From NCBI GenBank assembly GCA_900320185.1, contig ONRD01000003.1, positions 1 through 64,000 on the forward strand: 64,000 nucleotides of DNA, written 5' to 3'. The notes under the pieces are model-generated. The model did no database searches, was not told where the DNA came from, and was given only the letters and a program-made list of their open reading frames with translations. Below, piece by piece: positions 27,415 through 35,337 of the stretch. This stretch comes from an uncultured Bacteroidales bacterium (GTDB lineage Bacteria > Bacteroidota > Bacteroidia > Bacteroidales > UBA932). The translations under genes and the position numbers were made by a program. How positions within the stretch are numbered: position 1 is the first letter of the stretch; every line of letters starts with the position of its first letter.

Positions 27415-28086
27415 ATGAAACAGTCCAGGTTCAAGACAGACACCATCGTCGGTTTCCTCAGCAACCTCCTCTCGGTAATCCTCGGTATCGTGATCACGTT
27501 CTCGGTACAGGGAATGATAAACCGCTCTGGAGACAAGAAGGAAGTCAGGTCCGCCCTGGAGCTGGTAAGGACCGAACTTGCCGCAAACGCGGAAGACATC
27601 GCCGTGATGGCCGACTACCTGGTCCAGGAACGCAAGTCGGCCGGTTACCTCCTCCGCCACAGGGAAGACTTCGCCCTCTGCCCCGAAGATTCGGTGGCGT
27701 TCCACAGCGGAATACTGTTCGCCGACGCTTCCATAACCCTGAGCAGGGACGCCCTTGAACTGATGACCAGGTCTTCCATGTTCCAGAAAGTGGGAGACAA
27801 CAACCTGTCGATGAAGATCATCAGGGCCTACGACGCCTGCCAGTCCGCCGCCGCCAACCTCAACCAGCATATCGCCATGAGGGACTCGAGACTTGAAGGT
27901 GCGGTCAGCGACGAGAACACCTTGACCTTCTCCACGGAAGGGCTTTTCGACCTTGCGAAGTTCCTGAAGACCGAATATGGCCTCTACACCGTCCGCTGGC
28001 TGTCCACCCAGGCCGACCCCCTGCGCCTGGCCGACGTGTCAGACATCGAAGATGCGATAACCGCAATTGAAAAATATTTAGAATAA
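27415..28086 (+). CDS. Hypothetical protein with one N-terminal membrane helix
   Basis: Not recognised. The 223-residue product has a basic start (MKQSRFKTD) and a hydrophobic helix at about residues 11-33 (IVGFLSNLLSVILGIVITF). A largely helical soluble domain follows (DKKEVRSALELVRTELAANAEDI and later repeats of charged helices), probably periplasmic or cytoplasmic depending on topology. The N-in helix without a cleavage site suggests a signal anchor. A good promoter precedes it, and two further genes follow in the same direction. Confidence 0.55.
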   Translation: MKQSRFKTDTIVGFLSNLLSVILGIVITFSVQGMINRSGDKKEVRSALELVRTELAANAEDIAVMADYLVQERKSAGYLLRHREDFALCPEDSVAFHSGILFADASITLSRDALELMTRSSMFQKVGDNNLSMKIIRAYDACQSAAANLNQHIAMRDSRLEGAVSDENTLTFSTEGLFDLAKFLKTEYGLYTVRWLSTQADPLRLADVSDIEDAITAIEKYLE

Positions 28087-28102
28087 TTTAAACTATAACC
28101 AA

Positions 28103-28291
28103 ATGGCTGACAACACGATCAAGACACCCTCGAAGGTAGTCATCATTCCCCGTCCCACCACCGGAGGAAGCCGGGAGCAGGGCGGCGACAAAAAGACCGT
28201 CCTCGACGAACCGGAAGGGACGGAATCCATCCAGGTAGAGACCGGGACTGACGGAAACGAGACCCTCGAAACGGGACCCAAGAAGAAATAA
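28103..28291 (+). CDS. Small hydrophilic protein, 62 residues
   Basis: Short open frame 16 bp after the previous stop, with the start context AACCAAATGGCT. The product is polar and probably disordered (KVVIIPRPTTGG, then many Asp, Glu, Thr and a Lys-rich end). There is no domain. It may be a real co-transcribed small protein, but coding evidence is only its spacing, its start context and the absence of any other gene in this 230-bp stretch. Confidence 0.4.
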   Translation: MADNTIKTPSKVVIIPRPTTGGSREQGGDKKTVLDEPEGTESIQVETGTDGNETLETGPKKK

Positions 28292-28316
28292 CCACTATCG
28301 ACCGGACACTGGCATC

Positions 28317-29450
28317 ATGGAACACCTTTCTGTCAGAAGGCGCCTTCTTTCTTGCGCCGCGGCCCTCGCCGCCATGGTTTCCACCATCCTTCCTTTCAAT
28401 GACGTTTCGGCCCAGACTCCCCGGGACGTCCGCATCCAGTTCACGGACGCATCCACCCTTACCCTGGTCGGCAAGCTCATGCCAGGCACTCCGAACCCCT
28501 TCCACAGGGTGGACACGGTCAGGTTCAAGGGCTTCACCAAAGGGGAGAACACCCAGGTGAGGATGTGCACCGGAATGTCGGTTGCCTTCACGACATCTTC
28601 TTCTGTAATCTCCCTCAAAGCGAAATACGGCCAGAGGCAGTCGCCGCTCAACTGCAGCGCATTGGCCGCGAGGGGTTTCGACCTTTACATAAAGAAGGAC
28701 GGAGCCTGGACCTACGCTGCCTCGGCGGCTCCGGCCGAAAACGCCCTGGAGAAGGCTTTCGAGATCATCCGGAACATGGACTCCTCGCGGAAGGAGTGCC
28801 TGCTGTACCTTCCGATATATTCAGAACTCCTTTCCCTTGAAATCGGAGTGGAGGAAGGCTCCGGGATAGAGCCCCTACCGATGCCTTTCAGGCACCGGGT
28901 AGCCATATTCGGTTCCAGCTACACCCACGGTTCCAGCACATCCCGCCCAGGGATGACATATCCAGCGCAGCTGACCCGCATGACAGGGATACAGTTCCTG
29001 AGCCTGGGGTGCAGCGGCAACTCCAAGCTGCAGCCCTACTTCGCGGACGTCCTTGCAGCCACCGACGCCGATGCTTTCGTCTTCGACGCCTTTTCGAATC
29101 CTTCGGTAGAACAGATCAAGGAGAGGCTGTTCCCGTTCATCGAAAAGGTCCAGGCGGCCCATCCGGGAGTGCCGCTGATCTTCCAGAAGACTATCCGGAG
29201 GGAAAGCCGCAACTTCAACGTCGCCTCGGAGCGGTTCGAGGCGGAAAGGATGCAGGTGGCCGACAGCCTGATGAGGATAGCCTGCAGGAAGTACAAGGAT
29301 GTCTATTGGGTTGACTGCACCAACGCTTCGGTGAAATCCCACGACACCAGCGTCGACGGGATTCATCCGACCAACTATGGTTACACCCTTTGGGCGGAAT
29401 CGGTCCGCAAGCCCATAACCAGGATCTTGAAGAAATATGGCATAAGGTAG
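28317..29450 (+). CDS. Secreted SGNH/GDSL-type esterase
   Basis: Probably removes acyl groups from a carbohydrate outside the cytoplasm. The 377-residue product has a signal peptide (about residues 1-32, ending VSAQ) and an N-terminal beta-sandwich of the kind that precedes SGNH domains in Bacteroidota. The catalytic domain starts at VAIFGSSYTHG (about 198-208, the nucleophile serine block, here GSS not GDS), with LGCSGN as block III/oxyanion residues and DGIHPT near 345 carrying the Asp-His pair. The comF gene follows. Confidence 0.82.
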   Translation: MEHLSVRRRLLSCAAALAAMVSTILPFNDVSAQTPRDVRIQFTDASTLTLVGKLMPGTPNPFHRVDTVRFKGFTKGENTQVRMCTGMSVAFTTSSSVISLKAKYGQRQSPLNCSALAARGFDLYIKKDGAWTYAASAAPAENALEKAFEIIRNMDSSRKECLLYLPIYSELLSLEIGVEEGSGIEPLPMPFRHRVAIFGSSYTHGSSTSRPGMTYPAQLTRMTGIQFLSLGCSGNSKLQPYFADVLAATDADAFVFDAFSNPSVEQIKERLFPFIEKVQAAHPGVPLIFQKTIRRESRNFNVASERFEAERMQVADSLMRIACRKYKDVYWVDCTNASVKSHDTSVDGIHPTNYGYTLWAESVRKPITRILKKYGIR

Positions 29451-29496
29451 GATGCCGCCCCCCTTCGGGGTTGGAAGAGGAGAAAGGAACGTCGGG

Positions 29497-30279
29497 ATGA
29501 TTGAGGGGATCGGTCCAGGAGATGTCTTGTGCGCGCTCGGCGACATTGTGATGCCGAGAAAGTGCATCGTGTGCGGAAGGCCGCTGTCCCTGAGGGAGAG
29601 GCACCTTTGCATAGGCTGCCTGGCCGACCTTCCGAGGACCTTCTTTTCCGGCCAGCGCCACAACCAGATGGCCGACAGGTTCAACGCCCTGATCCAGCGG
29701 GACCTGGACGAAGGATTGGCGGAAGGTCTCCATTCCCAAGGACTTGCGAGCTGCAGAAGGGAGGAATATGCCATGGCTGCCGCCCTGTTCTACTATCGTT
29801 CGTCTACAGGTTACCGGAAGATCACCCAGCGCCTGAAATACCACGCCGACCTCTCCGCCGGAAGGTACTTTTCCCGCCTTCTCGGCAAGGAGATGGTCGA
29901 AGGCGGGCTCTTCAAGGATGTCGATGCCGTGGTCCCGGTTCCCCTTCACTGGACGAGACGGTGGAGCAGGGGCTACAACCAGGCGGAGGTCATCGCCGCC
30001 GTCCTTGCCGGTATCCTTGGCGCTCCTCTCTACAGGAATATGCTTTCAAGGAGACGCAGAACCCGCACCCAGACCAGGATGTCCGTAGAAAGAAAGTCCA
30101 GGAACGTGGAGGGTGCCTTCAAGGCGCATGTTCCGGACAGGGTCTTCCGGCACATCCTCCTGGTTGACGACGTATTCACGACAGGAGCAACCCTCCATGA
30201 GTGTTTCAAGGCCCTCCGGGCTGTCCTTCCTTCCGAAGTACGCATATCCGTAGCCACGCTGGCAGCCGTCGGGCAGTGA
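29497..30279 (+). CDS. comF: ComF-family phosphoribosyltransferase-like protein
   Basis: ComF proteins help natural transformation or DNA handling in some bacteria; in Bacteroidota the role is untested. Residues from the ATG at 29497 give about 260 aa. A zinc-ribbon CIVCGRP and CIGCL lies near the N-terminus, and the PRT domain has VVPVPLHWTRRWSRGYNQAE and the PRPP loop ILLVDDVFTTGAT near 220. An in-frame ATG at 29452, one base after the preceding stop, adds 15 low-complexity residues; the AGGAGAAAGG stretch favours 29497. Convergent with the dipeptidase gene. Confidence 0.85.
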   Translation: MIEGIGPGDVLCALGDIVMPRKCIVCGRPLSLRERHLCIGCLADLPRTFFSGQRHNQMADRFNALIQRDLDEGLAEGLHSQGLASCRREEYAMAAALFYYRSSTGYRKITQRLKYHADLSAGRYFSRLLGKEMVEGGLFKDVDAVVPVPLHWTRRWSRGYNQAEVIAAVLAGILGAPLYRNMLSRRRRTRTQTRMSVERKSRNVEGAFKAHVPDRVFRHILLVDDVFTTGATLHECFKALRAVLPSEVRISVATLAAVGQ

Positions 30280-30305
30280 AACAACTTGCCGCCGGATAAC
30301 TGCGG

Positions 30306-31856
30306 CTATTCTTCCGAAAGGCCTTGGACCTCGGCCATTACGCGCAGGAAGTTCCCTCCCCAGAAGCCTTCGATCTGTTCCGGGGAATATCCGTGCTTCA
30401 GCATCCGGACCGTGATGTTGACCATATCGTTGTCGCCATTGAGGCCGAGGACGCTTCCTCCGCCGTCGAAATCGGAACCGATCCCTACGTGCTCCGGGCC
30501 GGCCACCTCCACGGCGTGGTTGAAATGCTCCATAAAGTCGTCGATCGAAGCAAGTTCCGCCTCGGCACGCAGGAAATTGGGCACAGTGTAGATCTGTATG
30601 ACTCCACCCTTGTCCGCCAGGGCCTTGAGCTGGCTGTCGTCAAGCCCGCGGTCGTGTCCGAATACGGCCTTGACCCCGGAGTGGGAGCAGACGACCGGGG
30701 CCTTGCTGTACTTGATACAATCCCAGAATGTCCCCTCCGAAGGATGGGAAAGGTCGATCATCAAGCCCTGCCGGTTCATCTCCCTGACGACCTTGATTCC
30801 GAATGGAGTCAGGCCCAGGGAAGGGTCCTCCCCGTGCTGCGAGGATGTGTGGCACACATAGTTGTCGTAGAAATGGCAGAGGGTTATGTAGGTGATTCCC
30901 AGCTCCTTCATCTTCCGGATGTTGGCAAGGTCGCCGCCTATTCCGTAAGCATTCTCGAGGCCGATGAAAAAGGCCTTCCGGCCTTCGGCGGCAAGAGCAA
31001 GCGCCTCCTGCGGGGTCGTCGCAAGGCCGCATAGGGAAGAGTTTGACTCGATGTCCGCCTTTATCTCGCTTATCTGCCGGAGGTTCCTTTCCACTGCGGC
31101 CGCCCAGCCCTCTTCGTCGTCAGGTCCCTGGTTGAGAAAAGAGATGAGTACCTGCGCCTTCAGTCCTCCTTCGTCCATTTTAGGTATGCCGCACTGGCTG
31201 CGGTTCCTCTTCCCCACGGACACAGTTCCGTTCCTGTAGCCTTCTCCTTCCGGCAGGTCGCAGTGGGTGTCAAGAGTGAATATCCTGTCCATCAGGGCCC
31301 TTGCCTTCCGGTAGTACAAGGCCTCGGCGGCCAGGTCGGAGATATCCGAGACCGTACCGGGAAGCCTCCGCAGCCCTTTGTCTATCAGTTTGGTTGCATA
31401 AGAAGCGCCGATGTACGGGACATTCCTGTCAGTGATGGTCTTGTAGAAGAGCAACGAATATTCATCATCGAAACTCACCCAACCCTCCGGCATAAGGGCT
31501 CCGTCCCAGCAAACGGAGGAGTTGCGCAGCTCGACGGCCGGGCATTCCATCTCGTCGAGGGCCGGCAGAAGGACCGGCAGGCACCCCTGGTCAAGGACCA
31601 TGGCCTCGAGCGAGCGGGCCTGACCGCATGCAGGGATGGCGATCCGCACGGGAGTCCTTCCGAAACCTGGCAGGTCCCCTGCGCAGGACAAACCCCTGGC
31701 AGCTTCCGTTCCCTCCGTCCTGTAGTATTCCGTCACCTCCCTGTCGGCCTTCTCGAAGACGGCCTTGAACTCATCGAGATACACTATTTCCTGAGCCGGC
31801 AGGCTCCCGGCAAGGAGAGCGGCCAGCATCACAGAAAAGAAAATTGTTCTCTTCAT
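30306..31856 (-). CDS. Exported M19-family (renal) dipeptidase with extra N-terminal domain
   Basis: Zinc dipeptidase acting outside the cytoplasm. Signal peptide MKRTIFFSVMLAALLAGSLPAQ. Residues from about 192 form the M19 barrel with metal ligands in DTHCD (about 195-199), the glutamate-containing region around residue 300, the LSHPS and CSHSG motifs, and GSDFDGG. Residues 70-170 resemble part of a class I glutamine-amidotransferase fold (RIAIPACGQARSLEAMVLDQGCLPVLLP) but are far shorter than a whole domain and lack a full catalytic triad. A TATTTTTG box lies upstream at 31888-31881. 516 residues in total. Confidence 0.87.
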   Translation of the reverse strand: MKRTIFFSVMLAALLAGSLPAQEIVYLDEFKAVFEKADREVTEYYRTEGTEAARGLSCAGDLPGFGRTPVRIAIPACGQARSLEAMVLDQGCLPVLLPALDEMECPAVELRNSSVCWDGALMPEGWVSFDDEYSLLFYKTITDRNVPYIGASYATKLIDKGLRRLPGTVSDISDLAAEALYYRKARALMDRIFTLDTHCDLPEGEGYRNGTVSVGKRNRSQCGIPKMDEGGLKAQVLISFLNQGPDDEEGWAAAVERNLRQISEIKADIESNSSLCGLATTPQEALALAAEGRKAFFIGLENAYGIGGDLANIRKMKELGITYITLCHFYDNYVCHTSSQHGEDPSLGLTPFGIKVVREMNRQGLMIDLSHPSEGTFWDCIKYSKAPVVCSHSGVKAVFGHDRGLDDSQLKALADKGGVIQIYTVPNFLRAEAELASIDDFMEHFNHAVEVAGPEHVGIGSDFDGGGSVLGLNGDNDMVNITVRMLKHGYSPEQIEGFWGGNFLRVMAEVQGLSEE

Positions 31857-31880
31857 CTTGAATTCGGTTTTATTTCACCA

Positions 31881-31888
31881 CAAAAATA
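31881..31888 (-). promoter_or_regulatory. -7 box for the M19 dipeptidase gene
   Basis: TATTTTTG on the minus strand, 24 nt before the ATG at 31856. Confidence 0.5.
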
Positions 31889-32230
31889 GGGAATCCGGCG
31901 GAATTCCTCGACCAAAAAAGGAAGGAGAGACCACGGTACGGCTTCTTGAAGAAAGCCCCTGCCCCTGAGGATGGTCTTTCCACAAAACAGGAGAAGGAGA
32001 AACATGCGGCAATCACGGCACTTCCGGTTTTAAAGAATCGGCGCTTAAATTCTTACACTTTTTAACAACCAAACGATTTAGTTTAATCAAACAAGTTCCA
32101 GATGACATTAAAACAGCTCGAAAAAAGAACAACTCGCCAAACTTTAAAATTTCGCTTAGAGTTTATATTATTGATTAAAAATAGGTTACTGCGCGTATTT
32201 GAATTTTTTTCAGAAATTTTTCTTAAAAAG
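31889..32230. other. AT-rich gap without recognised gene
   Basis: About 340 bp, increasingly AT-rich toward the right, between the dipeptidase promoter and the RNA promoter at 32231. I see no tRNA, open frame or clear repeat. It may hold upstream control sequence. Confidence 0.5.
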
Positions 32231-32261
32231 TTTGGAGATTTGATTTTTTGTCGTACCTTTG
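32231..32261 (+). promoter_or_regulatory. Strong consensus promoter
   Basis: TTTG (32231-32234), 19 bp, TACCTTTG (32254-32261). A perfect match to the Bacteroidota pattern. The predicted start is near 32267, 185 nt before the next gene. Confidence 0.85.
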
Positions 32262-32266
32262 TCTCG

Positions 32267-32380
32267 GGTTGAGCAAGGAGGTTCTCTCCCCTATCAACCT
32301 ATTGGTTATTAGTTTTAGTGTTATTAATTATGTGGTTAGAGTGAGTGTTCACGCGGGAAGCGTCAACGCTCATTTTTTTT
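32267..32380 (+). ncRNA. Candidate small RNA or attenuator leader, about 112 nt
   Basis: The transcript would begin with a hairpin: GGTTGA (32267-32272) pairs with TCAACC (32294-32299), and inside it GGAG pairs with CTCC. It would end at an intrinsic terminator: GAGTGTTCACGC (32343-32354) and GCGTCAACGCTC (32360-32371) make 11 of 12 pairs with a GGGAA loop, then eight T. No open frame of note lies between. Either a free-standing sRNA or a leader that ends transcription before the phosphatase gene at 32452. I cannot assign it to a known RNA family. Confidence 0.65.
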
Positions 32381-32451
32381 GTTATTTTTACAAGCAAACC
32401 GATTTCGTCACTTATGAAAACTTTTATGGATTTCTAATATTCATAATATTC

Positions 32452-33291
32452 ATGAAACCTATCCACCTGTTCCTCACCCTTGCGGTGACATTCATGCTTT
32501 CCGCCTGCTCGCAGGAGTTCGCTTTCGTCCAGATGGCCGACACACAGATCGGCTTCAATGACAACTCTCCTCACTTCATCCATTCCGACACTCTCATGCA
32601 GAAAGCCGTCGAGGCAGTGAACCGACTGCGGCCTGCAGCCGTCATCATTTGCGGAGACCTCATCAACCAGCCTTGGGGCGAAGGGGACGAGAAGGTATTC
32701 GATGAGCAGAACCGCATTTTCGAGGCGAACTTGAAGAAGTTCGACCCATCCATAGACGTCCGTCTGGTTCCCGGCAACCACGACATTCACGGATTCTCTG
32801 CGCTGACGCTGGAAGCTTATGTACAACTACGTGGATATGAACGGTTCGCTTTCCGGAAGAAAGGCTGCGCCTTCATCGGTTTCGACACCAGCCGCATCAT
32901 GGACGATGCCCCTGAGGCCGCACAGGAACAGTGGATATGGCTGGAGGAGCAGCTCCGGAAGGCACGTAACGCCCGGTTCACCTTCCTGTTCATCCACTGC
33001 CCGGTTTTCCGAACCAATATAGGCGAAGGAGAGAGTTATTTCAATTTCCCGAAGGAAGTCCGCCAGCAGTACCTGGACTTGTTCAAGAAGTACGGGGTGG
33101 ATGCTGTCTTTGCAGGTCATACGCACAAGGACTACTCCTGCGAGGCGGAAGGGATAAGGTTCTACGTTGCCGGCGCCGTAGGCAACTGTCTCGGGCGCGG
33201 CTATCCCGGGTATCATGTCGTGTCGGTGGGTAAGCGGGACTTCGAGGTCGTCTACACCGCCACTCCCGGAGTCATAGTACAGTCTCACTGA
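32452..33291 (+). CDS. CPPED1/CSTP1-like metallophosphatase lipoprotein
   Basis: Calcineurin-like phosphatase, probably in the periplasm or on the outer membrane. The 279-residue product has lipoprotein signal MKPIHLFLTLAVTFMLSAC. Metal motifs in order are MADTQIG (DxQ in place of DxH), CGDLIN, GNHDI and GHTH. The run from YFNFPKEVRQQYLDLFKKYG to GAVGNCLGRGYPG matches eukaryotic CPPED1 (CSTP1) closely. The ATG at 32452 is used, because the longer frame upstream runs through the RNA hairpins and promoter. Its mRNA may depend on read-through of the terminator at 32343-32380. Confidence 0.85.
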   Translation: MKPIHLFLTLAVTFMLSACSQEFAFVQMADTQIGFNDNSPHFIHSDTLMQKAVEAVNRLRPAAVIICGDLINQPWGEGDEKVFDEQNRIFEANLKKFDPSIDVRLVPGNHDIHGFSALTLEAYVQLRGYERFAFRKKGCAFIGFDTSRIMDDAPEAAQEQWIWLEEQLRKARNARFTFLFIHCPVFRTNIGEGESYFNFPKEVRQQYLDLFKKYGVDAVFAGHTHKDYSCEAEGIRFYVAGAVGNCLGRGYPGYHVVSVGKRDFEVVYTATPGVIVQSH

Positions 33292-33303
33292 CCGGAATTC
33301 AGA

Positions 33304-33340
33304 AAAAGAGGCACCTACGCGAACCGTAAGTGCCTCTTTT
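33304..33340 (+). terminator. Intrinsic terminator after the phosphatase gene
   Basis: AAAAGAGGCAC and GTGCCTCTTTT pair with an inner TACG/CGTA. The T run and symmetric A run allow use in both directions. Confidence 0.85.
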
Positions 33341-33454
33341 GGACTCGTCGGTTTTAACCGGACAAACATGTAATCGGATAAATCAGCGGAATAATTCGTA
33401 TCTTTCGGACTACTTAATGCTCAATCGTATTATTATTTCACAAGTATAATAACT

Positions 33455-33991
33455 ATGACCCGCTTCAGACTCCTTGCCCTTAACATCTGTTTCTTTATCT
33501 GCTCCCTTGCATCCGCCCAGACATTCAGCATTGGCGGAGGCATGATTTCCGGCGTCCAGAAAGACATGTACGGTTATGGACTCGGCATCGGCATCGATCT
33601 GCGTTATGACCGGATAATCGCCGGGTCTGGATCCTGGAAATTGTCCGTGTCGCCCGAGATTCTCTCTGGAGATATCATTTTCGGCGTTCCCGGCGGGGTG
33701 GAATATGACAACCTTTTCATAAATGCCTGGCTGCCTGCCTTGATCAAATATGACCCTGCAGCAGACAAGCGGCATATTGTCCCTTATATAGGACCATACG
33801 CCGAACTGTTCTTCGACAGATACAGAATGTGCGAGCCTTTCAATGCCGGGATTACCCTTGGAGCCAGCATCCCCATAAAGAGCCTTTCCCTGGATCTCCG
33901 GTTCAACGCCGGCCTGCTTAACAGAAAGGAAAACATCCCGCCTTACTTCAACCGCGGCAATATTACCGCCTCGCTGACCTATCCTTTCTGA
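33455..33991 (+). CDS. Small outer-membrane beta-barrel-like protein
   Basis: The 178-residue product has a signal peptide (MTRFRLLALNICFFICSLASAQ) followed by about eight alternating amphipathic strands (for example FSIGGGMISG, GLGIGIDLRYDR, SLSLDLRFNAG). It ends in phenylalanine, as in eight-stranded outer-membrane barrels of the OMP_b-brl/PorT-like group. A TATCTTTC near-consensus box (about 33404-33411) and a 40-nt leader precede it. Substrate or role unknown. Convergent with the swivelling-domain gene. Confidence 0.6.
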   Translation: MTRFRLLALNICFFICSLASAQTFSIGGGMISGVQKDMYGYGLGIGIDLRYDRIIAGSGSWKLSVSPEILSGDIIFGVPGGVEYDNLFINAWLPALIKYDPAADKRHIVPYIGPYAELFFDRYRMCEPFNAGITLGASIPIKSLSLDLRFNAGLLNRKENIPPYFNRGNITASLTYPF

Positions 33992-34054
33992 TGGATTCAC
34001 TCCCGGTTTCCACCTGTCATCTTTCCGGTTGCCGAAAGCCTGCCGAGGGATAGA

Positions 34055-34462
34055 TCAAGCGTCTGAATGCAGGTCCAGCGACAGCTGGGTGTCGGATTCG
34101 GAACGTAGCCGCTCGTACTCATTCACTGTTTCCAGGTCCGGGTTGACCACGACGTCAAGATTCCGGATCAGCATCCTGTCTCCGCTGAAAATGTCCGATG
34201 TGCACCCCTGGATCCCTACTATTGCCGGGATTCCTATCCCTCGTGCGATGACACGGACATGCCCCGCAGGATCATCTTCCTCCGTAACGAGGCCGACGAC
34301 ATTGTGGAAATTGATGAGCGCAGAATCGGAAAGGGACACAGTCCTGGCAACCAGGATGCTTCCCGGAGGAATATTCTCGAACGGATTCCTGGAGGCCCCG
34401 TCTTTCACGACAAAGGCCCTTCCCTTTGCGAATCCTTTGACTCCTGTTCCCCTTTTTTCCAT
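34055..34462 (-). CDS. Stand-alone PEP-utilizing-enzyme swivelling (phosphohistidine) domain
   Basis: The 135-residue protein matches the phospho-histidine domain of PTS enzyme I and PEP synthase. It has GVKGFAKGRAFVV at the start, then VGLVTEEDDPAGHVRVIAR with the phospho-acceptor histidine at position 68, GIPAIVG, and a DVVVNP-like end. The alpha-helical HPr-binding insert and the PEP-binding barrel of enzyme I are both missing. The usual TSH before the barrel reads AGH. It lies 39 bp after the GDPD gene and is probably in the same operon. It may accept phosphate from a separate PEP or ATP domain, but none is next to it. Confidence 0.72.
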   Translation of the reverse strand: MEKRGTGVKGFAKGRAFVVKDGASRNPFENIPPGSILVARTVSLSDSALINFHNVVGLVTEEDDPAGHVRVIARGIGIPAIVGIQGCTSDIFSGDRMLIRNLDVVVNPDLETVNEYERLRSESDTQLSLDLHSDA

Positions 34463-34501
34463 AGAAAGACGATTTTCGTTTGCTGCCCGGAGGACTGGTA
34501 G

Positions 34502-35326
34502 CTAGTAGACCACATGGATCCAGGGAAACCTGGCCGACATGGTCTTCATGGTCTCGATGGGTATGTCCGTACAGAGATAATCTGCTCCCAGATAGCACCC
34601 GAGGACGAAATCCTCTATCTTGTGGGTAGGCCACAGGCTCACGATGAAGCCTTCCTTGTGAGCCTTCTCGACCATTGCCCTCGAAGTCCCGGGCATAGTG
34701 GCACCGATCCTCCGGATGCCCAGGGCCCTGGCCATGGACATGGTCGCATCGTTCAAAGGTTCCCCGGTGATCATCAGGCACTCGGCCCCGTACTTGGACA
34801 TCAGGTAGCGAAGCCCCCTGTAATCCGAAGAAGTGAAGAGATAGGTTGCCCCTGCAGGCTTGTTCTTCATCACTGTCTTGTAAAGCTTGTCACAGTACTC
34901 TTCCAGCCTTTCCTGCGGATAGAGGTTCTCCGGCTTGGTCTTGAGTTCGAACTCCACGTACATGCCGTCCTGCCTGCATGTTCCGAGGAAAGCCATCAGT
35001 TCGTCCAAGGTCATCAGCTCGTGCCCTCCCTTGGTCACAAGGGCTTTCAGCTCCTTGAGGGTCTTCTCCTCAAGGACGCCCTCCCCGTTGGTGGTACGCT
35101 CCAGGGTATGGTCGTGGTTGATGACAAGGAAGCCGTCCCTGGTCATGCGGATGTCGGTTTCAAAGCCGTTGTAGCCCGCGTCCCGGCTGGCTTCGAAGGC
35201 CGACAGGGTGTTCTCGTCGAATTCCATGCGGCCTCCCCTGTGGGAGAAAGCCCGGACGGTCTGGGTCTGGGCGGAAGCCGTGGCACAGAGGGCAAGCAAT
35301 GCGACTGCAGCGAATAATTTCCTCAT
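34502..35326 (-). CDS. Exported glycerophosphodiester phosphodiesterase
   Basis: Hydrolyses glycerophosphodiesters to glycerol phosphate and alcohol. Signal peptide MRKLFAAVALLALCATASAQ, then the GDPD TIM-barrel: FSHRGGRMEFDENTLSAF near residue 28, GFETDIRMTRDG and INHDHTLERTTNG with the metal-binding Glu, Asp and His, and VEFELKTK. 274 residues. A longer frame to 35611 runs into the upstream gene; the ATG at 35326, 11 bp after that gene's stop, starts the signal peptide. It forms an operon with the glycerol-1-phosphate dehydrogenase and glyS. Confidence 0.9.
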   Translation of the reverse strand: MRKLFAAVALLALCATASAQTQTVRAFSHRGGRMEFDENTLSAFEASRDAGYNGFETDIRMTRDGFLVINHDHTLERTTNGEGVLEEKTLKELKALVTKGGHELMTLDELMAFLGTCRQDGMYVEFELKTKPENLYPQERLEEYCDKLYKTVMKNKPAGATYLFTSSDYRGLRYLMSKYGAECLMITGEPLNDATMSMARALGIRRIGATMPGTSRAMVEKAHKEGFIVSLWPTHKIEDFVLGCYLGADYLCTDIPIETMKTMSARFPWIHVVY

Positions 35327-35337
35327 ATTCAAAAACT

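Noticed and set aside
32248-32451. N-terminal extension of the CPPED1-like phosphatase to 32248
   Set aside because: It would translate through the promoter, hairpin and terminator of the RNA, and the lipoprotein signal starts at 32452.
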